From an uncultured Lachnospira sp. (GTDB taxonomy: Bacteria; Bacillota; Clostridia; Lachnospirales; Lachnospiraceae), in NCBI GenBank assembly GCA_934358235.1, contig CAKRKK010000118.1, forward strand, positions 1 through 7,542: a DNA stretch of 7,542 nt, read 5' to 3'. A program made the translations under genes and the position numbers. Positions 1 to 5,671 of this stretch are shown here, in pieces. Each line of letters starts with the position of its first letter. The stretch's first letter is position 1. Under the pieces are notes generated by a model. It was not told the DNA's origin. It did no database searches and saw nothing but the letters and a program-made list of their open reading frames with translations.

Positions 1-521
1 CCCTTTAATAAAACAGAACAGCCTAATGTGTTACATATAAGCTCTGCTGCTCTTTCCATATCTTCTTTTGTTTTGACAGCTATTCCTGAAAGCACTTCTG
101 CCTCCGGAATATTTGGTGTAATAACAGTTGCAAGCGGTAACAGTCTGCTCTTTAACGTACTAATAGCATCCTCACTTATAAGTCTTGCTCCGCTTGTCGC
201 TATCATAACTGGATCAACAACTATATTCCTTGCTTTATACTCTGTAAGCTTATCTGCGATTACCTCTATCAGTTCACTTGATGCAACCATTCCCGTCTTG
301 ACCGCATCCGGATAGATATCTGTAAATATACTGTCAAGCTGCTTTGCTAGAAACCCTGGAGTAACCTCCATTATATCTGTTACACCGGTAGTATTCTGTG
401 CAGTCAGTGCTGTGATTGCACTCATTGCATATACACGGTTAGCTGTCATTGTCTTTATATCTGCCTGTATTCCGGCACCTCCGCTAGAATCACTTCCAGC
501 AATTGTTAAAGCTGTATACAT
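1..521 (-). CDS. thiD: Hydroxymethylpyrimidine / phosphomethylpyrimidine kinase ThiD (C-terminus beyond window)
   Basis: ThiD phosphorylates 4-amino-5-hydroxymethyl-2-methylpyrimidine twice, giving the pyrimidine diphosphate used to make thiamine phosphate in the cytoplasm. The 173 visible codons begin MYTALTIAGSDSSGGAG, the ribokinase-fold N-terminal motif of ThiD. They continue with TALTAQNT (the substrate-contact region holding the conserved Gln), KTGMV, VVDPVM and TPNIPEAE, all in family order. The family is usually about 265 residues, so roughly the last third lies past the left edge. The ATG at 519-521 is chosen because GGGAGGT sits 4 bases upstream of it. A TPP riboswitch and a promoter lie directly upstream, which separates it from pyridoxal kinases of the same fold. 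It has its own promoter, so it is probably a separate unit from the transporter genes, with which it shares only orientation. Identification is near certain. Confidence 0.96.
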   Translation of the reverse strand, partial: MYTALTIAGSDSSGGAGIQADIKTMTANRVYAMSAITALTAQNTTGVTDIMEVTPGFLAKQLDSIFTDIYPDAVKTGMVASSELIEVIADKLTEYKARNIVVDPVMIATSGARLISEDAISTLKSRLLPLATVITPNIPEAEVLSGIAVKTKEDMERAAELICNTLGCSVLLK

Positions 522-525
522 ATAT

Positions 526-532
526 ACCTCCC
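526..532 (-). promoter_or_regulatory. Shine-Dalgarno site of thiD, overlapping riboswitch 3' end
   Basis: The minus strand reads GGGAGGT, then four bases, then ATG. Its first bases are also the conserved TAGGGA that closes the TPP aptamer, so ligand binding and ribosome binding would compete for the same nucleotides. Confidence 0.8.
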
Positions 533-610
533 TACGTTGGCATTATCCACATCAGGTTACTGGGTTAAAGCTGCTGCTTACTCTCAGCCTGTCCTGCACA
601 AGCACCCCAT
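529..610 (-). ncRNA. TPP riboswitch (THI element) in the thiD leader
   Basis: On the minus strand the conserved blocks of the thiamine pyrophosphate aptamer occur in order: TGGGGTGC (602-609), GGCTGAGA (the CTGAGA at 582-587), TAACCC, then CCTGATGTGGATAATGCC (539-556) and ACGTAGGGA (529-537). When TPP binds, such elements repress expression of the gene downstream. I see no terminator hairpin with a T-run between the aptamer and the ATG. The Shine-Dalgarno overlaps the aptamer's 3' edge, so control is more likely at translation initiation than by attenuation. That mode is inferred; the aptamer itself is clear. Confidence 0.96.
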
Positions 611-642
611 TATGTTTTAAATGTTTCACATTCGCTGATATC

Positions 643-670
643 ATTATACACAGATACCGTGAAAATGCAA
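643..670 (-). promoter_or_regulatory. Sigma-A-type promoter for the riboswitch-thiD transcript
   Basis: The minus strand has TTGCAT (665-670, four of six matches to TTGACA), a 16-bp spacer, and a perfect TATAAT (643-648). Transcription would start near 636, about 25 bases before the first conserved riboswitch block. It lies after the stop codon of the upstream permease gene, so thiD can be transcribed independently. The rest of the 522-707 gap (671-707) shows only a 4-bp hairpin without a T-run, so I call no terminator for the transporter operon there. Confidence 0.72.
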
Positions 671-707
671 GTTTTCGGCTGTATGCACCAGCTTATATGC
701 AAATTAT

Positions 708-2714
708 TTAAATCAGAATATTGTAGTATTCTCTCGCAGTCAGTGCATAAACCAAAGCATATATGATAAAAAATACTATAACTGTAAATATTGTACACCA
801 TACAAACAGTACCATATTACTTCCAAGCGATAATATTACCATTATCATTTTTATTATTCTAAAAGATACCATTACATGTATTGCTGCTACTACAATTGGA
901 ATAAAGAACACCATAAGTATCTGGCTCTTAATAGTCCTTTTAACCTCTTCGCGGCTCATACCAACCTTCATCATAATCTCAAATCGTCTGCGGTCTTCAT
1001 ACCCTTCTGATATCTGCTTATAATATATTATAAGAACAGTAGCCATAAGGAACAGTATTCCAATATAACAGCCTAAGAATAAGAGGCCACCATACAACTG
1101 TGTAAGCTCCTCTGCTATATCATATCTGTTATCGCACATAACATAGGCTTCAGGACTGGACTCAGCTTCTATATCCTTACTTAACTGTCTGCTGTCCTGT
1201 TCAGAAAGATTGGTATTAACATATATATTATAACTAATGCTTGCAGACCTCCTATCAGAGTTACCATATACTAAATCGCGGATATTATTCATTTCATCCA
1301 TATCCTTAACTATAAGTATATATGCCTTAACTACTGACGTGACAGCACCGGAAAAGTACTTCTCATCATCTGTAAGTACATCCATCAGCTTATACTCTGA
1401 TACATTATCACTATTATTTATTGTTATACTATCCTGACTATCCAGCTTTTCCTTAGTAACAAGGATAGCACTAGCTTTGTCATCTATAACATAGTTATCA
1501 CCATAAAGCCTGTTAAAGTCTTCTACTGTCATAACCTGGCAGATTCCCAGCATATTTTCATCATAACGTGACATATTATCCTTATCAGTATAAAATGTAT
1601 TATCAGTATTAAGCAGCCCCTGAACAGAAATTGTTTTATAGGAATAATCTTTTTTTGTAGCAGCATTGTGTGCATCAATACAATCATATATTCTGTTTTT
1701 CGTCTCATCAAGCACATCGGCATCTGTTCCATATATAATTATATTCTGTTCACTAGGGTACGCCGTATTAAGCGAATCCTGCATTCCAGCATAAAGTGAT
1801 ACAGTAGATGCAACTGCAATAAGAACTATTGTTGATAAAACGCATATATTTGCAAGGCCTACTGCATTCTGCTTCATCCTGTATAGCATTCCTGAAACAG
1901 CAGTAAAATGTCCTGTCTTGTAATAAAACCTTTTATTTTTCCTCAGAAGCTTAAGCAGCGCAATGCTTCCAGCCGTAAATAACAGATAAGTTCCTATAAC
2001 AACAAACAATGCTGCAACAAAGAAATATTGTACAGCTTTAAGAATTGAAGAAACTGTGAGTGCAAAGTAATATCCTCCTCCAAGACATAAAAGTCCAAGA
2101 ATTGTCATAATAAGCTTTGTCTTTGGTTCCTTCTCACCTATCTCGTCGCTATGAAGAAGCTCGATTGGCTTAGACTTCTGTACCTTGACAAAATTGTATA
2201 TAAATATTGCTACAAATATACTTATAAAATATATAATAGTGACAGCCACCGCATTTGTTGATATCACAAATGCTGGAACAGAGTCGGCTTTAATCAGCTT
2301 CATAAGTACAAGAAACATAAGCCTGCTGAATATAATACCAAACACTATACCTGCTGTTAATGATATTATTGTTATTATTACATTTTCAAAAAGCATCATA
2401 AGAGATATATGCTTCTTTTCCATTCCAAGAATATTATATAAGCCTATCTCCTTTGTCCTTCGCTTCATAAGAAAGCTGTTTGTATAAAATAAAAATACCG
2501 CTGAGAATATAAATGATACAACAAGTGCAACCTGCAGCAATACCACTACATTCTGTCCGCCTCTCATAGCTGCAACATTCTTATTCTTAACAATAGAAAT
2601 ATTCATAAAAAACATCATTACTGTAAATATGGCAGTTATTATATATGGCACATAAAGCTTCTTATTTTTTCTTATATTAGATACTGCCATCTTAGGAAAT
2701 AACATTTTACTCAA
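708..2714 (-). CDS. BceB/FtsX-type ABC transporter permease (antimicrobial-peptide sensing and efflux family)
   Basis: The 668-residue product has the BceB layout: ten predicted membrane helices (about 20-42, 55-78, 108-135, 150-175, 200-220, 228-256, 285-310, 541-564, 597-620, 630-655) and one large extracellular domain between helices 7 and 8 (about 311-540). That domain is the part linked to drug recognition in this family. The N-terminus (LFPKMAVSNIRKN...YVPY) and the stretch before helix 9 (GYEDRRRFEIMMKVGM) are family hallmarks. In known systems the permease pairs with the neighbouring ATPase, frees cell-wall lipid targets from peptide antibiotics and signals to the kinase. I chose TTG at 2712-2714 as start: it gives the typical MSK-LFPK beginning and has GGGGGTGAT at ideal spacing. 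The first ATG (2703-2705) is 17 bases from that site. The gene overlaps the ATPase gene by 8 bases, implying translational coupling. The substrate cannot be read from sequence. Confidence 0.92.
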   Translation of the reverse strand: MSKMLFPKMAVSNIRKNKKLYVPYIITAIFTVMMFFMNISIVKNKNVAAMRGGQNVVVLLQVALVVSFIFSAVFLFYTNSFLMKRRTKEIGLYNILGMEKKHISLMMLFENVIITIISLTAGIVFGIIFSRLMFLVLMKLIKADSVPAFVISTNAVAVTIIYFISIFVAIFIYNFVKVQKSKPIELLHSDEIGEKEPKTKLIMTILGLLCLGGGYYFALTVSSILKAVQYFFVAALFVVIGTYLLFTAGSIALLKLLRKNKRFYYKTGHFTAVSGMLYRMKQNAVGLANICVLSTIVLIAVASTVSLYAGMQDSLNTAYPSEQNIIIYGTDADVLDETKNRIYDCIDAHNAATKKDYSYKTISVQGLLNTDNTFYTDKDNMSRYDENMLGICQVMTVEDFNRLYGDNYVIDDKASAILVTKEKLDSQDSITINNSDNVSEYKLMDVLTDDEKYFSGAVTSVVKAYILIVKDMDEMNNIRDLVYGNSDRRSASISYNIYVNTNLSEQDSRQLSKDIEAESSPEAYVMCDNRYDIAEELTQLYGGLLFLGCYIGILFLMATVLIIYYKQISEGYEDRRRFEIMMKVGMSREEVKRTIKSQILMVFFIPIVVAAIHVMVSFRIIKMIMVILSLGSNMVLFVWCTIFTVIVFFIIYALVYALTAREYYNILI

Positions 2715-3474
2715 TATTATCACCCCCTGTAGCAAGTGCTGTAAGCGTATCTGATATCTTTGTATACATACTGTCATCCGTCATTGAGCCCTTATATATC
2801 TGATGGAACACAACCCCGTCCTTTATAAAAAGCACTCTGTTTGCGCGGCTTGCAGCCTTTGTGCTGTGTGTAACCATAAGAATCGTCTGTCCATCACAGT
2901 TTATTTCATTAAAAAGAGTAAGAAGCTGCTCTGAGGACTTTGAATCCAGCGCCCCTGTCGGTTCATCAGCAAGTATTATCTGCGGATTAGTTATAAGTGC
3001 CCTTGCTACTGCTGCTCTTTGCTTCTGTCCCCCCGACACCTCATAAGGATATTTATCCAGCAGACGTTCTATGCCAAGTCTTTTAGAAAGTGGCTTTAAC
3101 CTCTCTTCCATCTCATTATATTTCTTTCCTGAAAGAACAAGCGGGAGAAATATATTGTCCCTGATAGTAAATGTATCCAGCAGATTGAAATCCTGAAACA
3201 CAAAGCCAAGATTGTCTCTTCTAAAGGCAGAAAGCTCCTTATCCTTTATCTGTACTGTATTCTTTCCATTAAGAAGTATCTCGCCATTCGTCGGTTTATC
3301 AAGTGATGCAAGAATATTAAGAAGTGTTGTCTTTCCTGAGCCAGATTCACCCATAATTGCAACATATTCGCCCTTCTCAATACTGAAATTAACATCTGAT
3401 AAAGCCTGTACCTGATTAGTTCCAAATCTCGTTATATATACTTTTTTTAAATTTTTAACCTCTAATAATGCCAT
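2707..3474 (-). CDS. BceA/MacB-type ABC transporter ATP-binding protein
   Basis: This 255-residue protein is the cytoplasmic ATPase of a BceAB-type transporter. All nucleotide-binding motifs are intact: Walker A GESGSGKTT (42-50, Lys48), Q-loop VFQDFNLL (Gln94), signature VSGGQ (146-150), Walker B IILADE (166-171, catalytic Glu171), D-loop GALDS and H-loop MVTHS (His203). The start MALLEVKNLKKVY is typical of the MacB/LolD/BceA subfamily, and an AGAAAGG-type ribosome site lies about ten bases upstream. Its stop codon falls inside the start region of the permease gene, so the two are made as a pair. Length is normal for the family and nothing appears broken. The gene follows a 254-bp control region containing a likely response-regulator operator, which suggests drug-inducible transcription. 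LolD-like or general MacB-like roles are made unlikely by the BceB-type partner and adjacent two-component genes. Confidence 0.94.
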   Translation of the reverse strand: MALLEVKNLKKVYITRFGTNQVQALSDVNFSIEKGEYVAIMGESGSGKTTLLNILASLDKPTNGEILLNGKNTVQIKDKELSAFRRDNLGFVFQDFNLLDTFTIRDNIFLPLVLSGKKYNEMEERLKPLSKRLGIERLLDKYPYEVSGGQKQRAAVARALITNPQIILADEPTGALDSKSSEQLLTLFNEINCDGQTILMVTHSTKAASRANRVLFIKDGVVFHQIYKGSMTDDSMYTKISDTLTALATGGDNIE

Positions 3475-3522
3475 GTCAGCACCAGCCTTTCTTTACATTA
3501 TATTTTACTCTTTGTTTATCCT

Positions 3523-3642
3523 TCACTCACGAACCCGCGCTTCGCACTCTTTTGCCCTGCTTCGCATGGCTGTTCGTTCGTTAATGGCGCAGGAAAAGTA
3601 AATGTCTGCTATCGCAGCCGCTTCCTTTTCCTTTACGCTCAT
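3523..3642 (-). other. GC-richer structured segment in the transporter leader (possible dispersed repeat or regulatory RNA)
   Basis: This stretch is clearly richer in G+C than the A+T-rich DNA around it and is full of short symmetries. AGGAAAAG/CTTTTCCT (3591-3598 with 3625-3632) encloses CTGC/GCAG (3606-3609 with 3614-3617). ACGAAC/GTTCGT (3529-3534 with 3572-3577) encloses two copies of TGCGAAGC. It would be transcribed as most of the 5' leader of the ABC operon. The minus strand holds an open frame of 39 codons ending KECEARVRE, but without a good ribosome site, so I do not call a gene. From composition I suspect a mobile REP-like or MITE-like insertion of a kind scattered through Lachnospiraceae genomes; a leader RNA is the alternative. 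Confidence 0.5.
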
Positions 3643-3652
3643 TACATTACAG

Positions 3653-3681
3653 AGTATATAAAAAAATGAAATGTACAGCCA
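3653..3681 (-). promoter_or_regulatory. Candidate activator-dependent promoter of the ABC transporter operon
   Basis: The minus strand has TATACT (3653-3658) and, 17 bp upstream, TGGCTG (3676-3681), a poor -35. Such a weak -35 with a usable -10 is what one expects of a promoter needing a bound response regulator. The start would fall near 3647, giving a leader of about 170 bases. The palindrome at 3711-3726 would be centred near -72. A second TATAAT lies closer to the gene, near 3492-3497, but without a convincing -35. Confidence 0.35.
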
Positions 3682-3705
3682 TTGATATAGCTTACATTTC
3701 ATTTT
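3661..3705 (-). terminator. Intrinsic terminator after the histidine kinase gene
   Basis: On the minus strand a 13-bp perfect stem (AAAATGAAATGTA with TACATTTCATTTT; 3693-3705 and 3663-3675) is extended by AGC/GCT next to one bulged base. It is followed by a run of seven T (3660-3666, partly within the stem). The stem is A+T-rich but long, the position 24 bases past the kinase stop is right, and the T-run is only on the minus-strand side. It probably ends the regulator-kinase transcript before the transporter promoter, perhaps incompletely. Confidence 0.6.
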
Positions 3706-3710
3706 CATTT

Positions 3711-3726
3711 CTTACAATATTGTAAG
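3711..3726. promoter_or_regulatory. Likely BceR-type response regulator operator
   Basis: A perfect 16-bp palindrome, CTTACAATATTGTAAG, matches TNACA-N4-TGTAA, the published binding consensus of BceR-like regulators in Bacillus and relatives. It lies upstream of the ABC genes, just after the kinase stop codon. Exactly 20 bp nearer the promoter the same half-site CTTACA recurs (3691-3696), about two helical turns away, which could be the low-affinity second site described for such promoters. I found no other copy of the full motif in the window. The assignment rests on motif and context. Confidence 0.72.
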
Positions 3727-3728
3727 GA

Positions 3729-4907
3729 TTATTCATGCTTTGTATAACGTTGTGTCATATTAATCACAGCTCTTGTACCATTCTTATAATAAGCATCAAA
3801 GAATATCGTAAATCCAAGTCTGTCTGCTGCCTTCTTACACAGATACAGGCCTATTCCTGAGGATTTCTTGTCAAGCCTACCATTGTACCCGGTAAAACCT
3901 CTTTCCATTATTCTAGGAATATCCTCTTCACTTATGCCTATTCCTGTATCCTCTATTATAAGCTGTAATGATGTATCATCTAAAAAGGTGTTGTTTATAC
4001 ATTCACTTCCATAAAGAGTATATATCTTAACACTTCCTCCATCTTTATTATACTTTACCGCATTGGATATAAGCTGTTCTATAATGAATTCAAGCCATTT
4101 TGAATCAGTACATACTGAATGTTCAAGCTTCTCAATATGTAGCGAAATATGCCTTCCGATAAATAATGGTGCAAACTTCTTAACTGCCCTTCTTACTGCC
4201 ACATCAAGTCTGCACTGCCTGAATTCATAATCAGATGAAATATCTTCAAGCCGCAGATAATCCATAACTGCATCAGTATAGAATTCTATCCTGAACATTT
4301 CGTGATTCAGCTCATACAGCTTCCTGTCAAGCTTTTTTAAATCATTTTCAACATAATTTTCTACGTTGCCAGAATAATTATCAGAACAATCAACAGAATC
4401 ATTACCAGAATCATTATCAGACTCATTATCATAACTACCACTTGAATTATTCTCAATATCCCTTACCACATCGCCAAGCGACTGAACTATAAGCTTAGCC
4501 GCTGCGATAGGTGTCTTAATCTGATGAGCCCAGCAGGCATAGTAATCCTTAAGATTTCTTGATGCTTCTATACTGGCGTCATATTGTTTTCTTTTCTGTT
4601 CCTGCAGCTTTACAATAATGTCAGCATACATAGCTTCAACAGCATTCTTCTTGTCAGGCAAAGCTATATTCTGTATATCATCTGCTCTTATATTTCTTTC
4701 GAGTGTCCTTATCTTGCCAGCAAACACCGTATAGTCATATATAAGATATACCAGATATAAAGCACCATATAATTCAATTCCGAATGAAAACGCCTCATAA
4801 TAAGGAAGATTATATAACCATATCACGAGCAGAAGCACTACATAAACAAGTACCACCTGTATTATATTACTCTTTTTATTCTTTAAATATAAAAATAGCA
4901 AGCTCAT
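3729..4907 (-). CDS. BceS-type sensor histidine kinase (intramembrane-sensing)
   Basis: The 392-residue kinase has two N-terminal membrane helices (about 15-33 and 43-60) joined by only a few external residues and no sensor domain. This is the BceS arrangement, in which the partner transporter does the sensing. The phosphoacceptor is His128 in WAHQIKTPIAA, a BceS-type H-box. ATP-binding boxes follow: N-box EQLISNAVKYN (Asn282), G1 EDTGIGIS (about 319-326), F region RGFTGYNGR, and G2 SSGIGLYL (349-356). It is longer than the roughly 330-350 residues usual for the group because of an Asn/Asp/Ser-rich insert at about 152-189. The insert sits between the two dimerisation helices and is built of degenerate four-residue units. 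The gene lies 45 bp after its response regulator, so the two are almost certainly co-transcribed. It ends just before the transporter's control region. Confidence 0.93.
   Translation of the reverse strand: MSLLFLYLKNKKSNIIQVVLVYVVLLLVIWLYNLPYYEAFSFGIELYGALYLVYLIYDYTVFAGKIRTLERNIRADDIQNIALPDKKNAVEAMYADIIVKLQEQKRKQYDASIEASRNLKDYYACWAHQIKTPIAAAKLIVQSLGDVVRDIENNSSGSYDNESDNDSGNDSVDCSDNYSGNVENYVENDLKKLDRKLYELNHEMFRIEFYTDAVMDYLRLEDISSDYEFRQCRLDVAVRRAVKKFAPLFIGRHISLHIEKLEHSVCTDSKWLEFIIEQLISNAVKYNKDGGSVKIYTLYGSECINNTFLDDTSLQLIIEDTGIGISEEDIPRIMERGFTGYNGRLDKKSSGIGLYLCKKAADRLGFTIFFDAYYKNGTRAVINMTQRYTKHE
4341..4454 (-). repeat. Degenerate 12-bp tandem repeat coding an acidic Asn/Ser tetrapeptide tract in the kinase
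   Basis: Residues 160-187 of the kinase read in fours: DNES, DNDS, GNDS, VDCS, DNYS, GNVE, NYVE. The DNA shows the matching 12-base period, with GATAATGAGTCT, GATAATGATTCT and GGTAATGATTCT adjacent. Unit gain or loss would keep the frame. The tract lies after the His128 helix and before the second dimerisation helix. Confidence 0.75.
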
Positions 4908-4921
4908 CTTACATCTCTTTC

Positions 4922-4942
4922 TATCAGCCCTGCAGTCTGATA
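4922..4942 (-). repeat. Short inverted repeat between response regulator and kinase genes
   Basis: TATCAG and CTGATA form a perfect 6-bp stem around a 9-base loop in the 45-bp gap. No T-run follows, so it is not an intrinsic terminator. It could modestly tune the kinase-to-regulator ratio or be chance. Confidence 0.3.
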
Positions 4943-4952
4943 TGCAAGGATA

Positions 4953-5624
4953 CTATTCAATTATATATCCAGTACCTTTTTTAGTCTTTATATAATCCTT
5001 TAATCCCGCCTGTTCAAGCTTTTTTCTTAATCTTGTCACATTTACAGTCAACGTATTATCATCAATAAAGTCATCACTTTCCCATAGCTTCATCATAATA
5101 TTGTCACGGGAAACCACTTTACCTATATTCTCAAGAAGACTCTGTAATATACGATATTCATTTCTGGTAAGTTCTACTCTTTTTCCATTATACATAAATG
5201 TTTGGTCATTTAAGTTAAGTATACAGCCATTATGCTCAATTATATTAGTGCTTTCCGCAAATGAATAAGTTCGTCTTAACATTGCCTGTACTTTGGCTAT
5301 AAGAACATTGATATCAAAGGGTTTTACAATAAAGTCATCTCCACCCATATTAATAGCCATAACTATATTCATATTATCAGACATTGATGACATAAATATA
5401 ACCGGCACCTTTGATATATTTCTTATCTGCATACACCAGTGATAACCATTGAAATATGGAAGTCCGATATCCATAAGCACAAGCTGCGGCTCATATTCAG
5501 CAAAGGTTTTTAAAACATTACTAAAATCATCCGCTATCCTGACCTCATATCCCCACTTTACTAACTGTTCACCTACATTATCAGCAATAATCCTGTCATC
5601 CTCAACTATTAATATCTTATACAT
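4953..5624 (-). CDS. BceR-type (OmpR/PhoB family) response regulator
   Basis: This 223-residue regulator has an N-terminal receiver domain (1-120) with acidic pocket Asp9/Asp10, phosphoacceptor Asp52 in LVLMDIGLP, the Ser79/Ser80 switch position and Lys101 in IVKPFD. A winged-helix DNA-binding domain follows (about 128-223) with LTRNEYRILQSLLE, the FIDDNTLTVNVTRLRKKLE recognition-helix region and the closing GTGYIIE. These match the BceR branch of the family. I start at the ATG at 5622-5624 (MYKILIVEDD), with AGGG seven bases upstream; the TTG at 5640-5642 in the same frame is less likely. It is followed by its kinase, and the likely target palindrome stands before the ABC genes. Only 47 bp separate it from the dipeptidase gene upstream, with no clear promoter, so it may be partly transcribed from there. 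Confidence is high for family, moderate for the exact regulon. Confidence 0.94.
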   Translation of the reverse strand: MYKILIVEDDRIIADNVGEQLVKWGYEVRIADDFSNVLKTFAEYEPQLVLMDIGLPYFNGYHWCMQIRNISKVPVIFMSSMSDNMNIVMAINMGGDDFIVKPFDINVLIAKVQAMLRRTYSFAESTNIIEHNGCILNLNDQTFMYNGKRVELTRNEYRILQSLLENIGKVVSRDNIMMKLWESDDFIDDNTLTVNVTRLRKKLEQAGLKDYIKTKKGTGYIIE

Positions 5625-5671
5625 AGCCTCACCCTGCTTCAATGTGCTTAATGTACTTAATTAGCGTAATA

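Noticed and set aside
671..707. Terminator for the transporter operon
   Set aside because: Only GCTG/CAGC (4 bp) pairs here and no T-run follows.
2706..2777. Upstream ATG giving the permease 24 extra residues
   Set aside because: The extra residues (MTVCIQRYQIRLQH...) resemble no BceB start and fall inside ATPase coding sequence. The TTG at 2714 has the better ribosome site.
3711..3726. Palindrome as an RNA terminator stem
   Set aside because: The arms are A+T-rich, there is no loop beyond the dyad centre, and A-rich rather than T-rich sequence follows. A regulator site fits better.
5640..5642. TTG as start of the response regulator
   Set aside because: The ATG at 5624 has a proper AGGG site and begins directly at the conserved YKILIVEDD of receiver domains.
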